From contig BROG01000043.1 of NCBI GenBank assembly GCA_030159075.1, positions 1,126,001 to 1,190,000 on the forward strand: 64,000 nucleotides of DNA, given 5' to 3'. Shown here piece after piece: positions 37,491 to 51,900 of the stretch. Source of the stretch: Atrina japonica. Taxonomy: Eukaryota; Mollusca; Bivalvia; Pterioida; Pinnidae. The notes beneath the pieces were generated by a model. The model worked only from the letters and a program-made list of their open reading frames with translations. It did no database searches and was not told the DNA's origin. Numbering within the stretch: the first letter of the stretch is position 1; each line of letters opens with the position of its first letter. The position numbers and the translations under genes were made by a program.

Positions 37491-39583
37491 CAATTAGTGA
37501 GCTCAAGGTACAGACAGATAGTAAACAATTAGTAAGCTCAGGGTACAGACAGATATTGTACAATTAGTGAGCTCAAGGTAAAGCCAGACCATGTACAACT
37601 AGTGAGCACAAGGTACAGACACATATTGTACAATTAGTGAGCTCAAGGTAAAGCCAGACCGTGTACAACTAGTGAGCACAAGGTACAGCCATATTGTACA
37701 ATTAGTGAGCTCAAGGTAAAGCCAGACCGTGTACAACTAGTGAGCACAAGGTACAGACACATATTGTACAATTAGTGAGCTCAAGGTAAAGCCAGACCGT
37801 GTACAACTAGTGAGCACAAGGTACAGACACATATTGTACAATTAGTGAGCTCAAGGTAAAGCCAGACCATGTACAACTAGTGAGCACAAGGTACAGACAC
37901 ATATTGTACAATTAGTGAGCTCAAGGTAAAGCCAGGTACAACTAGTGAGCACAAGGTACAGACACATATTGTACAATTAGTGAGCTCAAGGTAAAGCCAG
38001 ACTGTGTACAACTAGTGAGCACAAGGTACAGACACATATTGTACAATTAGTGAACTTAAGGTACAGACACATTGTACAATTAGTGAGCCTGAGGTACAGA
38101 CACATATTGTACAATTAATGAACTTAATGCACAGACACATATTGTACAATTAGTGAACTTAAGGTACAGACACATATTGTACAATTAGTGAACTTAAGGT
38201 ACAGACACATATTGTACAATTAGGAGCTCAAGGTACAGACACATATTGTACAGTTAGGAGCTCAAGGTACAGAAACATATTGTACAATTAGGAGCTCAAG
38301 GTACAAACACATATTTTACAATTAGGAGCTCAAGGTACAGACACATATTGTACAGTTAGGAGCTCAAGGTACAGACACATATTGTACAATTAGGAGCTCA
38401 AGGTACAGACACACATTATACAGTTAAGAGCTCAAGGTACAGAAACATATTGTACAATTAGGAGCTCAAGGTACAAACACCTATTGTACAATTAGTGAAC
38501 TCAAGGTTGAGACACATAGTGTATAATTAGTGAATTCAAAGTACGGACACACATTATACAATTAGTAAGCTCAAAGTACAGACACACAGTGTACAATTAG
38601 TAAGTTCAAGGTATAAACACATAGTGTACATTTAGAAAGCTCGAGGTATAGACACAGTGCATAATTAGTGAGCTCAAGGTATGGACACGGTGTACAATTA
38701 GTGAACTCATGGTATAGAAATATAGTGTATAATCAGTAAGCTCAAAGTATAGACACAGGGTACAATTAGTAAGTTTAAGGTATAAACACATAGTGTACAA
38801 TTATTGAGCTCAAGGTATAGACAGATAATGTCAATTAGTGAGCTAAAGGTATAGACAGTGTACAATCAGTAAGCTCAAGGTATAGACACAGTGTACAATT
38901 AGTGAGCTCAAAGTATAGACAGTGTACAATTAGTGAGTTCAAGGTATAGAGTATATAATTAGTGAGCTCAAGGTATAGACACAGTGTACAATTAGTGAGC
39001 TCAAGGTATAGACAGTGTACAATTATTGAGCTCAAGGTATAGACAGATAATGTCAATTAGTGAGCTAAAGGTATAGACAGTGTACAATCAGTAAGCTCAA
39101 GGTATAGACACTGTACAATTAGTGAGCTCAAAGTATAGACACAGTGTACAATTAGTGAGTTCAATGTATAGACAGTGTAAAATTAGTGAGCTCAAGGTAT
39201 AGACACAGTGTACAATTAGTGAGCTCAATGTATAGACACAGTGTACAATTAGTGAACTCAAGGTATAGACAGTGTACAATTAGTGAACTCAAGGTATAGA
39301 CACATAGTGTATAAATCAGTAAGCTCAAAGTATAGACATAGGGTACTATTAGTTAGCTCAAGGTATAGACACAGTGTACAATTAGTGAGCTAAAGGTATA
39401 GACAGTGTACAATTAGTGAGCTAAAGGTATAGACAGTGTAAAATTAGTGAGCTCAAGGTATAGACAGTGTACAATTAGTAAACTCAAGGTATAGACAATG
39501 TACAATTAGTGAGCTCAATGTATAGACACCGTGTATAATTAGTGAACTCAAAGTATAGACATGGTGTACAATTAGTGAGCTCA
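37491..39583. repeat. 2.1-kb minisatellite with a 70-bp higher-order segment
   Basis: The basic unit (about 33-36 bp) is 'acaattagtgagctcaagg' plus 'tatagacacagtgt' or 'tacagacacatattgt'. Between about 37,560 and 38,040 it is organised as 70-bp dimers: one half has AAGCCAGACC, the other ACTAGTGAGCACAAGG. Later segments shift to monomers with other variants. The cysteine- and leucine-rich minus-strand ORFs here are by-products. Confidence 0.97.
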
Positions 39584-40021
39584 TTATCTATCTTTTCTTG
39601 TGTCAAGATCCCATTATCCAAGGTTAAGCAAAATTTCAATTTTGATGTGCATCCTTGGAAAATGTTCATTTGATTTAAACAAATGTGCATTCTTATCTGG
39701 TAAGATATCGTTATAAAGATAGGGTTAAATCTGCCATCAGACAATTTACAACAAAAGGTAATTAGCAATGCTCTACTGTAAAACTAATAATGGTTAGTGC
39801 TATCTTTACAACCCTAGGGCTTTATCTGTGCAAACTTGACTCAATTGTACTTTCTTAAACTTGCTTAATGCTCATCAATACAAATTGTTTGGTTTTCAGG
39901 ATTACCTAGAGAGTTATAGGCGAATTAGTCTTAATTAACTTTCCTCAATCTTTAGTCTCTAGAGAAAATGTGCATGCACTTAACAAAATCAAACTTGCAA
40001 TCACAGTACAACATTGCTTTC

Positions 40022-40780
40022 AGATGCATTAGTTTTTTAGTGCAGCATAAATCTAATTGTATCACAGTTCTGTGATGCACTAATGTTTGAGTGCAGCATA
40101 AATCTAATAGTATCACAGCTCTGTGATGCACTAAGGTTTGAGTGCAGCATGGATCTAATAAGATCACACTGTCCTGAGATGCTAACAGTATCACACTGTT
40201 CAGTGATGCCTTCTTGTTTGTGTGCATCATAAATCTAATTGCACCACACTGTTCAGTGATGCCTTAGGGTTTGTGTGAATCATAAATCTAATAGCACCAT
40301 ACTGTTAGGTGATGCCTTAGGGTTTGTGTGCATCATAAATCTGATAGCACCATACTGTTAGGTGATGCCTTAGGGTTTGTGTGCATCATAAATCTGATAG
40401 CACCACACTGTTAGGTGATGCCTTAGGGTTTGTGTGCATCATAAATCTGATAGCACCATACTGTTAGGTGATGCCTTAGGGTTTGTGTGCATCATAAATC
40501 TAATAGCACCATACTGTTAGGTGATGCCTTAGGGTTTGTGTGCATCATAAATCTGATAGCACCATACTGTTCTGTGATGCCTTAGGGTTTGTGTGCATCA
40601 TAAATCTAATAGCACCACACTGTTAGGTGATGCCTTAGGGTTTGTGTGCATCATAAATCTGATAGCACCATACTGTTAGGTGATGCCTTAGGGTTTGTGT
40701 GCATCATAAATCTAATAGCACCACACTGTTCTGTGATGCCTTATGGTTTTAGTACATTGTAAATCTTAACAGCACTTCAG
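40022..40780. repeat. 53-bp minisatellite, about 14 units
   Basis: The core units read 'gatagcaccatactgttagg', 'tgatgccttagggtttgtgt' and 'gcatcataaatct'. The first four units and the last are diverged, and the central ones are nearly identical. Confidence 0.97.
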
Positions 40781-42630
40781 TTAGAACATCTTAACCCATG
40801 TAACTGTCTAAAGTAACCCCAAATCACAAATGCATTTGTCCATAATTTATAAAGTACAAATGTAAAAACTCTTAGAATTGTAACTTGGTTCTTTTGATGA
40901 TTATCATAAAAGTTGAAAATAATACGAATAACCTTGACAAATCTTATTTTCATTCACAGAAATTGAACTGTGGGTAACCAAAAAAAAAAAAAAAGGAAAA
41001 TAAATCCATGATTAAATATTTACTTGCATGATAAAAAATAAGATATCTCAAAGTCAACAAAAGTAAATTCCAATGAATTCATATTTGAAGGAAAAACCAC
41101 AAAAGATTAAACCCATTAAATTAAATGATTTTAAAGCATGTCCCTCCCCCAAAGTGGTTTACAGTAGTATCTATAAATAGACATATGTCCAGTTAATCAG
41201 CAACAACAGTAACTGTCCAAATTTTCAAGTGATATGAGCTGTCATCAGTACAAAATTTTACATGCACATTTTATGTAATATTTGATCTCATATATATTCC
41301 AAAGAGACCACCTGGTGGTTAGAATAACAAAGGCATGGGTATAATTGCAACAATCTTGCCAAATATACCCTTATATCAGTTTGACCATCACTCTGACCAT
41401 TGCAAATTAACTTTGTAATTGTCAAAGAAGCACATGCAATTAGCAGTTAATATATATTCTTCATACATCATCATTTCATACCTATATCAGTCAAAGTTGG
41501 TCTTCTATATCATTTCAAAACATTCATTACTGACATTGTCCATGTGTCAGGTATATCGAGTGATCTCAGCCCTTTTTTAACTCGTCCCATCAGTGTCTCT
41601 GCTTTATCATTCTTGGCACATATCAATTTCGGCCAATAGCAAAAGTACAGATTAATTGACAGTGGGAGAACTCAGCCAATGTACCATGACTTATCAATGT
41701 CAGCCCACTGAAACATACGCTTTAGGTAAACCGTATATTGACAATGTAACAAGAATAGACATACAAGAAAATAAAAGAAATAATTTGATTGAAACGTGCA
41801 TCACATCTATCGCAGGCTTTGTTTATTTGAGTTTTCAGATACAATTTTAAAATTACGGAATCATATTTATTTCAGTCCAGTGGAGTGGGCAGTTAAATTT
41901 TACTTTTACAGTAAAAGAAGCTGAAAGAAGCCTCTTACTTTGTCGTTTAAACAATCATCGTATTGGTGAATGGAACAAACTTTGCTGAAATTTTGAATGA
42001 ATGTAAAACATATCATGAATATTCAATAAATGGCACCTACACCAATAAAACGATTATTTTTAAAAATATTGTTCACCTGCAATTTTAAAAGAGATACTGC
42101 TTTCCACTAGACATAGTTTAGACTTGCAGGTTACTTTACAAAAAGCATGAAAATAATATATATAATACATAATATCTCAAAACTAAGGAACACTTGACAA
42201 CTGCTGCCATTACATTAAGGAAATGAAGAAATGAAATGACACAGGACATCTCTTGTACAGTAAATATTTGTTCAGTTTTACAGTAATTGTTTTAAAAAAA
42301 AAAAAAAAAAATCAAAGTATTTTACGCACATAATACACAACTCCGCTGGGATTGGCCCCACGTGAACATGAGGTATGCAGTTTTAACAGTTATATTTTTA
42401 TTTTGGTGATATTAGCATTCATTTCAGGGTAACATTAAAGATTGGAAAAATTTCTTTTAGTGACTTGATATTTTTATTCATATAAATGCTACAAAATGGC
42501 ATTGAGAAGCAGATATTTCACTGATACTTTCCAATAAAATCACATTCTGTATTTAAAGAGTAAATATATAACACATATACAAATACGCTGACTTGACCAT
42601 AGGGCGATTGTGTGTGGGGCTGAAATACTG
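40781..42630. other. Non-coding sequence
   Basis: AT-rich with A-runs at about 40,980 and 42,293. It includes the repeat-like segment at 40,960-41,110 noted with 25,060. No gene is seen. Confidence 0.45.
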
Positions 42631-42939
42631 ATAGGCCAATCGTGTGAAGAACTGAGACCCCTGACCAAATTAAGTAGCACATTTGATTTGGTGAAAGAGA
42701 TTGAATTAAGTGGCGCATTTGATTGGCGAAAGAGATTATCTGAAAGGTAATTGCATACAGAAAAACATCATGGTATGGGAAAACTTTGAAAATTCTAATA
42801 AATTTTTTTTCTATAAAGAACTTCAAAAATAATATCCTTTACACATCCTTTTACATGTTTGATAATGTATTTGAACACACATTTTATCTTATTCTCATCT
42901 ATATGTCATGGGACAAAAATCATCATTGTGACAGCTTAT
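42631..42939. repeat. Left copy of the direct repeat flanking the C-poor block
   Basis: It matches 60,501-60,820 in the same orientation. The last 104 bp (42,836-42,939), ending GTGACAGCTTAT, are identical. The first ~205 bp differ at many sites, often by single-base indels. The copy is continuous with normal AT-rich sequence on its left, and the composition changes abruptly to TG-rich at 42,940. Confidence 0.95.
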
Positions 42940-45900
42940 TTTGTTGTTTGTGATTGTTCTCGATTGTTTTGCTTTCTTAGTTGAATTTTTGTGTAACTGA
43001 ATGTTCTCTGTGAATTGTTGTATTTTTTGTCTGATGTGGTTGATGATGTGTTTGTGAATGTTGGTATGTGTTTGGTGATTTTGTGAATTTGTTTTTTTTT
43101 GATGAATGTTTTTTGTTCTATTTTGTGTGTTTTGATGTTGTGAATTTGGTCTTGATGTTTCTGTTTGGTGTGAATTGTGTGTGTTTGTGAATTGATGGTG
43201 CATGATGCTGTGATTTATGTGATGGCTTTGTTGCTTTTGAAATGAATTTTGTGTTTTTTGTTTTCTGTGTGTTGTGTGATTTGTTTTGAATGTGTGTTGA
43301 ATGATGTTGTGTGGTGATAGAAATTTGTGTGATTGATTGTTTGTGTGTTCTTAGTGTGAATTGACTGTATGTCTTGGTTGAATAATGTGTAATGAGATCG
43401 GTTGTTAGTGATTTTTTTTTTGTTTTGTTTGCGTGATGTGTGAAAATTTGTGTGTGTGTGTGTGTGTTGGTGTGTTGAATGTTTGTGATTTTGTTTTTGT
43501 GTGCTTGGAATGTGTTTGAATTGCTGTTGTTGTGAATGTGACTGTGTGAATTGTGTGGTGTTTTGTGAATCTTGTGATTTGTGCTTTGTCTTTGATGTGT
43601 GTTTTGTGTCTGTGTGATTTGAAGTGAGGCTGAACTGTGTGTTGATGATTTTGTTGTCTGTGTGTTTTGTGGCCTGTTGAAATGTGTTTGTTCTTGTTTG
43701 ATTTTTGAAATGTTGTGCTGTTGTTCTGAAATGTGTGTCTTGTCTGATGTGTGACTGTTTGATGATGCCGAAATGTTTGTTGGTGATGAGAATTGTGGTG
43801 AATTTGAATGATTGTTGTTTTTTGTGATTTCCTTGCTGTTTGTTGATTGTGTGACTTTTTTTTTGGTGTGTGGGATTGTGATGGTGGGATTGTGTGAATG
43901 TTGTGCTGTGGGAATGGTTATGATTTTTGTGTGTGTTTGAGTTTGTGTTTGTTGCTGGATAGTGCATGAATGTGTTTTTGTTTTCGTTTTGTTGATGTTT
44001 TTGAATTTGTGGTGAAATTTTGAGTGCTGTGTGGTGTGAATGAATTGTTGAATGTGTTGTGATTCTGTGTTGTCTGTTTGATTCGTTTTGATTTGATGAA
44101 AATTGATGTAGTTTTGATTGTTGATGAAATGCTGTGTGTGATTGTGTGTTGCAGAGTGTGAAACTTTTGTGAATGTTTTGTTGTTTGTGATACCTTGAAT
44201 TTTGTGATGTTGTTTATGATTGATTGTTTGTGTGTTGTTCTGAATTGAAATTGTTTTGATGTGTGTTTGCTTTCTTTTTTGTTTTGAAATGTTGTTGTGC
44301 TGTGTGTTTGAAATGATGAAATGCTTTTGTTCTTGTGTTGATGGTGGTGAAATTTTTTGTGTTGCAATGTGTGTGTGTTTTTTTGTTGTGTGTTTGTTGT
44401 GTGTGATGTGATATGTGTTGATGATGTGGATTGATGATGTGTGGTTGTGTGCTGTGAATGAATGATGTGTTGTGTTGTGTTATCTGATGTGTGATGTGTT
44501 GATCGTTTTGTGTGTTGCCTTGTCTTTTTTGTTGTTTGCTTGAATGACTGATTTGTGTTTGGAAATATGATGTCTGTTGTTTGTGTGAATTGTGATGTGA
44601 ATTTGTTGAATGATGATGATGTGTGAATTGAATCTGACTTGAATCTTCTGTGTTTTGTTTTGAACTGTTGGATGGTGACCTTTTTTTGTGGGTTTTGTTT
44701 TGTGACTTTGTTGTGATGAATGTTTGCTGTTTATTGGGATTTGAATGAATGTGAATGATTGTTGAATGTGTGAATGTTGTTGAACTTGATTTGTTTTTGT
44801 GTTGTGTTGTGATCTGGGTTGAAGATTTGTGTGTTGTGTGATTGTGTGCCTTTGTTGTGTGATGATTACTGATGAATTTGAAAAATTGTTGTTTGTGTGA
44901 TTTGTTTTGAATGATTCTGTTGTGTGTGTGAATGGTGATTAATGAGTGTGTAGTTGTCTTCTTTGATGTGAATGAATTCTGCTGCTTTGTGATGAATGAA
45001 CTGTGAATTGAATCGTTCTGTGCCTGAATGTGAAATTCCTTGTCTTTGTGTGATGTAATTTGTTGATTTTTGTTTGTGAAAATATGATTGTTGTGTAATT
45101 TGATGAGGATGTCTCTTGGTGTGTGTGATTGTGATGTGTGATTTTGAAATTGATGTGTTTCTTTTTTGATTGTGATTGCTGAATGTTTGATAAAACTGTG
45201 TTTTTGATTGGTGTGAATGTGTGTGTGAGGTTGTGTTCTGTGTGATTTCTGTTGTTTACTGCTTGAAATGTATGTTGTCTGATGCCTGTCTGTGTTGTGG
45301 TTTGTTTGCTTTGTTTTCTCTGTTTGAATTATGTTTTTGAATATACAATGGATTGTGTGTGATTTTGATGTTGATGTTTGTTGATTGTTGTGATGATTGA
45401 TGTGTTTGTTGAATGTCCTGATTTTTTTGTGTGTTGATGTGAATGAATGGAAACTGTTTGTTTGACTGTGAAATAGTGTTGTGTGTGTTGTTTTGTAATG
45501 TGGTGAATCTTTGATGTGGGGGGAGGGGGGGGGGTTGTTGAAATTTGATGTGAATTTTTTGTGTTGTGAATTTGTAATTGAATTTTTGGGTGTGTTGTGA
45601 TGTTGTGAACTTTTCTTGTGTTGATTTTGCGTGAATGTTTTTGATTTTGTTGTGTTCTGTTTCTTTTGCAATGAATGTGATTGTGACATTTGTTGAAATA
45701 TGTTTGTGAAATGTTGAAATGGTGTGTGAATTTTGAAATTTGTGACTGTGTGATGATTATGTTGAAATTTGTGTGTTGTTGATGTTGTGTGGTTGTTGGA
45801 TGTGTTTGTGATTTGAAAGTGAATGATGTCTGATTGTTTTTGTTGTTGTTTGTGATGATGTGTTTGATGTGTGTGTGTGACTTTTGTGATTTGTGTGTGA

Positions 45901-48900
45901 AATCTGGTTGAATGTGTGTGTGATGATTTGTTGATTTGAAACTGTGGTTTGGATGTTGTTGTTTTTTTGTGCTGACTTTGTGTTTTTGAAATGTATTTGT
46001 GAATGTTGTTGTGTTGATTGTGGTTGGGTGATTGTGGATTGTAGAAATGTGATGAAAATTTGTGCTGTGATAGTGTGTTGTGAGATATTGTTTGTTTAGA
46101 ACTGTGAATGTTTGTGTTGAATTGTTGATGTTGTGTTGTTGAATGAATTGTTTTGTGATGATGACTTTTGATTGTGTGATATGTGATGTTGTGATGTTTT
46201 GTGTTGTGCTGAATTGAAATTGTGTTTTTTTTAGTGTGAACTCCGGACACTGTGTTGAAAATGTTGTGCTGTCATGTTTGTGCTGAATGATTGAATTTGA
46301 TGTGATTGTTGAAATTGTGCTTGTTTGTGTGTTGATTGTGTTGAAATGATTTTGATATTGTTGTGACTGTTTGAAAATGATTTGTTGAATGACTGTCGTT
46401 TGATTTTCTGTTGGTTTGAAATGTGATGATGTTTGTTGTGTGTTGATGCTTTTTTTTGACTGTTGAATGTTGACAATGTGATACTGAATTGTTTGTGTGT
46501 TCTTGCTGTTGTGTTGTGTGTGTGTGTGTTAGATGATTGAATTTGTGACTTGCGTGTGTGAAATGAATGTTGAATGTGATTGTTGCTTTTGATGTGTTTG
46601 TGTTTGATGAATGTGATTGCATCGGTTCTGGTGTGTTGTGTAATGACTGTGATGTTTGACTTCTGATTCCTTGAATGTCGTTGTGAATGTTGTTGTTTGT
46701 GATGTCTGTGATTGTTTGTGAAATTGTTTCTTTTTTTTGCTGGCTTTGAATGCTTGTTGATGATGAATTGTGTGAATGATTGCTTGTTTGAAATGTTTTG
46801 GAACTGATCAGGAATGTTGATGAGTGTGTTGTGGTGTGACATGGTGTTTGACTGGTCTTTGTTTGATTCTGTTAGTTGAATTGAATTGTCGTTTTTTGTT
46901 GAACTGTGTGTTCTTGTGATTGCTTGGTTGTTTGATTTGTTGTGTGTTGTGTGAATTGAAATCTGTGTCTGGTGTTGACTTTGTTGAATTTTTGTTGACT
47001 CTGATTGGTGTTGATATGCTGTGTTGGTTTGAATGATTTGTGTTGACATTGGTTGATTGATTTTGTGAATGTCTGTATTTGTTCTGAAACGGTTGTTGTG
47101 CTGTGTTCTTGTTTGTTGTGTTGAAATTGTTGTAGAATGATGTCTCTGTGAATGTGTGTTTTTTGTGTGTGAATTGTGTTTGATTGTGTGGTTGTGTCCT
47201 GTGTTTGTGTTCTTTTGTGCTCTTCTGATATGTTTTGTTGGAAATGATTGTGTTTTTGTTGATGATTGGTTGTGTTGATTTTGTTGATGATCTGTTTGTG
47301 ACTGATTTGCTGAATTGCTGATGTGTTTTGAAATTTTGTATTTTGTTTTGAATTGTGATGCTGAATGTTGTGAATTTTGTGTTGTTTGTTGAATTGTGGG
47401 TGGCTTTTCTGTGGGTGGATGTGGTTGTTGTTGTTGTGATTTGTATGCTTTGTGTGTGTGTGTTTGAGTTGAGTGTTGTGTGTTTGTTTTGTTTGTGTTT
47501 CTGCTGCTTAGATTGTGTTTTGTGATTGATTTTTTGATGATTGTGGTGTTTTTTTGTGTGATGGATTGATGTGATATTGATGATATTTTTGATTGATTGG
47601 ATGTGTTGTGTTGACTGTTTTGGTGTCTGTTTGTGTATTGTGTTGTGATGTTTTGAACTGTGATGTTGTGTGTGATTTGATGAGTTGATTTTGTGAAATG
47701 TGGTTGTGCTGTTTTTGATTGTTATGCTGATTGTTGAATGTTGTGTTCTGTTTGTGTGGGTTGTGACTTTGTTGATGTCTGGATGATTTTGTTGTGTGGT
47801 GAATCTTGAATGGGATTGAATGTTTGATCTTGGTGTTGTGTGTTCTGTGAATTTGTTTGTTGTTTGTGAATGTTGTTTGTGTGTTGAATGTTTGTGTCGA
47901 TGAAACTGACTTTTTGATTTTGATGTGGTGAATTTTGTGAATGATGAATTGATGTGAATTTCGTTTTGTGATGTGTTTTGTGATGGTTTTTGTGTGTTGT
48001 TTGTTGCTGATTTGTGTGTGTTGCTTGTTGTTTGGAATGTGCTGTGATGTGCTTGGTTGTGTTGTTTGTGAATGTGTGAAGTGGCTGTGTCTTGTGTGTG
48101 AAATTGTCTGTTTGTGTTGCTTGATGAACTTGATTTGTTGTCTTTTGTTGATGTTGATGTGTGATTTGATTGCTGTGTGAATGATATTTGTGCTGTGAAC
48201 TGTGAAATGTGTGCTTGTTTTGATGAATTGTTGTTTTGGGTTGATTTTTGTGTGTGTGTTGCTGATGATTTTTTGTGTTGTTCTGTGTTGTTTGTTGTTT
48301 GCTGTTCTTTTGTTTTTCTTTTGTTGTTGTGAAAGTGGTTTGTTTGTGGTCTGTTGTTGTTTTCTTGTCGTTTGCTTTTGATTGCGTGTGATTTTGTGCT
48401 GTTGTGAGATGTGTTGTGTGAATTTTTTGTGTGTTTGTTGAATTTGATTTGTGTGATGTTTGTTGTGAATTTTGTTGTTGTGTTCTGTGTTTGTTTGTGT
48501 GAATTTGTTGAATGCGTGGGTTGAAATGTGATGAATCTATGACTGTTGATTTTGTTTTGTTTATTGAAGGTGGGATGTTTTGTGAATTTGTTGTTTGATA
48601 ATTCTTGTGACTTTGCTGATTTTGTGAATGTTGTTGTTTTTGCTGAATCTGGTTGTGTTTGATTTGATTGTTGATGTTTTGTCTTTTTGAATGTGAATGA
48701 TGTGCTTTGGCTGTTTGCTGATTTTTTTGTTGTGATTTCTGATGTGATTGTGTTGATCTGAACTGAATGCTTGTTTGTTTGATTGGATTTGGTTTTGTTC
48801 TTTTTGTTTTTTGATTTTGATCGTGATCTCTTCGTTTAACTTTTTGCTTGTGTCGTGTGTCTGAATGTTTGAAATTTGATGTTGTGTGTGTTGCTGTGTG

Positions 48901-51900
48901 TCTGTGAAATGATGTGTTTGTGTGTTGTGTGATTTCTGTGATGGTGTGATGTGAAAATGTTTGTTGGTTGAATGGTGTGTGACCTGAAATTTTTTTGTTG
49001 TTGTTTGATGTGAAATTGATGTGCTGTGACTGTGTTGTGTTTTGTGTTGAAATTTTTTGGTTGTTGGAATGTTGGGTGTTGATGTGCTGGGAGTGTTGAA
49101 TTGTGTTTGTTGTCTTTGTTGAGACAATGTGTTGTGTTTTGTGTGTGACTTGATTGAATTGTGTTGTGAATCTTTTTTTGAATGATTTGTGATTTTGAAT
49201 GAATGAATGAATTGATTGTGTGATGTTTGAATTCTTGTTTGTGTGTTGTGATGCTGAAATGTTGTTGTGATGTCTGATGAAATCTTTGCTGACTTTGTGA
49301 AATTGTGGTGTGTGATTGTGTGACTTTGTTTGAATGGTTGTGTTTTGTTCTGCTTTTTGTTTTGTGGAATTGTTTGTGATTGTTGCTGTGTGTGATTTGT
49401 GAATGTGTGTGATCTGGGGTGTGAATTTGTTGTGTGGTTTGTCTTTGATTGTGTGCTTTGTGCTTGAATGTGTGACATTGGTTGAATGAATGTGAATTGT
49501 GAATTGTTTTTGTTGATGTGTGTTGATGTGTTTTTGTGTGTGATGGTGTTGATGATGTTTTTGTGTGTGCCATTGATTGTTGATTTGTGAACTTGTGAAT
49601 TTGAACTGTTTTGATGTGAATTTGATTGTTTGTGTGTGTGTTTGGAACTGTGTGTTTTGTGAATATGAACTTATGAATTGTGATGCCGATTGAATGAAAT
49701 ATGTTGACTTGTGTGTGAACTGTTGTGGCTGTTTGGGATGTGTTCTGATGTGTGATCTCTTTGTTGTTTCTTTGTGTGTTGAATCTCTGTGATTGTTTGA
49801 ATGAAATGTAGAATTTTGAATGTTCGGATGAATGATGAAATGTGGATGTTGAATTTTGTTGTTGTGATTGATGATTGTTGTTGCTAACTTGAATTGGAAT
49901 TTTTTCTGTGAGATGTGAAATTTTGTGATGTTGTTTTTGAAGCTTAGTGTATGCTGAGAATGTTGCTTTGGAATGTTGCTGTGTGGATTGATGTGTGTGT
50001 GATGATACTGAAACTGTGTGTGTGACTGATTTGACTTTGTTGTCGATGTTTGATGCTGATGTGTTGAGTGATTTGGAAATTGATGATTTGATGTTTGTGA
50101 AAATTGTTGAATGGTGTGTTTTGTGTTTTGTCGTGGATGTTGTTGTTTACTGTGTTCTGTTTTTGAAAATGTGTGATGTTTTTTGTGTGTTGTGAATTGT
50201 TGTTCTGATGTGTGCTGTGAATGAATTTTGATGATGTGAATGAATGATGTTGTGTGTTTGTCTTGTGATTGGATGCTGATGTGATGTGTTGTTTTTTGCT
50301 TTTTGTTGTGAATGTGAATCTTGACTTGTTGTGATTTGGCTTGTGGAGATTTTGGTGTGTTCGTGTGATTGAAATTGTTTGTTTGTTGTGTGTCTGATGT
50401 TTGTGACTTTGTGAATTGATGTGTGCTTTTTGTGTTTGAATGTGGTGTTTGGAATTTCTGTGTGTGATGTGATTTAGTATGTTTGTGTGAATGTTTGTGA
50501 ATTTGTGTGTTTGAAATTTAGTATTTGATTTGAATTGTGTGTGATGTTTGTGATTGTGGAAATAGTGTCTTGTGTTTTGGAATGTGTGACACCGATGAAA
50601 TTGAATGATCTTCTGTGCTGCGGAAAATGTGAAACTGAAAATGCTGTGTTGTTTTTGTTGTTTGCTTTGGATTGTGCTCTGTGTGATTTGTTTGTTTTTG
50701 TTGAATTGATGAATGTTGAAATGAATTGATGTCGTGCTGATTGTGTGTTTGTGGATGATGTGTTGATTTTGATTTTTTTTGTAATGTTTTTTTGAATGCG
50801 AAGTGTGTGTGTTATGTGATGATGTGTGTTGTGTGACTGGGCTGTGATGTGTTGTTTTCTGTGCTGCTGTGTTTGTGTGTGATGTGAAATTGTGTTGTGA
50901 CTGTGCTGTGTGACTGTGTTTTTGAATGAATGTTGTGTTGAGAGTTGGTGAGTGCCTTGTTTGTTTGGAATGTTTGTGTGTGTTCTGGCAGAATGAGGCT
51001 TGTGTGGTGTGAAATTGTTGTTGGGAATGTCTTTTGTGTTTTGTTGTGATTTTTTGTGAATGATGATGTGTTTGTGTGGTGATTTGAATTGAGTTGTGTT
51101 GTGTTGTTTTGAATTGCTGATGATTGTTTGTTTGTTTTTTGAATTGTTGTTTTGAAATGTGCTGAAATTGGGTTGAGGTGATGATGAATTGTTTGAATGT
51201 GTGTTGAGTTATGTGATGTTGTTTCTTGTGCTTGAATGATTGGTGTGTTTTGATGTGATGGTGTGAATGTTTGAATGAATTGATGAATTGTTTTTTTCTT
51301 GATGAATGTGACTGAATTGTTCTTGTGTGCTTTCTGTGATTCGTCTGTGAATTGTCTATGGGCACTGTGACTGATGTGTGTTGAATTTGTTTTCTTTGAT
51401 TGTTGAATATTTTTTTTGATGTTGAATCTTGTTTGTTGTGGTGTTGTGTTGTGATGTTGTTGATTGGTTTCTGAACTTGTGATGTTTGATGTGAATTTGT
51501 CAGTTGTTGTTCGATTGAATTTTGGAAATCTTGTGTCTATTTGTTTGTGAATCTGTGTGTGTTTGTGTGAATGTTTGTGTTTGATTGACCTGAAATGACT
51601 TGATTGTGTGTTTGTTTTCGGGAATTTTGACTTTTGCTTGAAACTGGATGAATTTTTTGTGTGGTTGTGATGTTGATTTTGATTTTTGTTGTTGTTGAAT
51701 GTGTGTTTGTTGTGTGACTGAATGTGTTGTGTGTGTGGAATTGTTGTTGTGTTAGTGAAATCTGTGATGTTGTTGTGCTTGTTGTGTGTTGAACATGTCT
51801 TGCTGTTGTGATGGTTTTGTGTGTTCTTGTGATTGTTTTTGAATGTTGTTGTGATTGCTGATCTCTGTGCTTTGCGTGTGTGTATGTTGATGTTTTGACT

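Noticed and set aside
38606..39768. Cys/Leu/Tyr-rich minus-strand ORFs
   Set aside because: They lie wholly within the ~34-bp minisatellite and shift frame as unit length varies.
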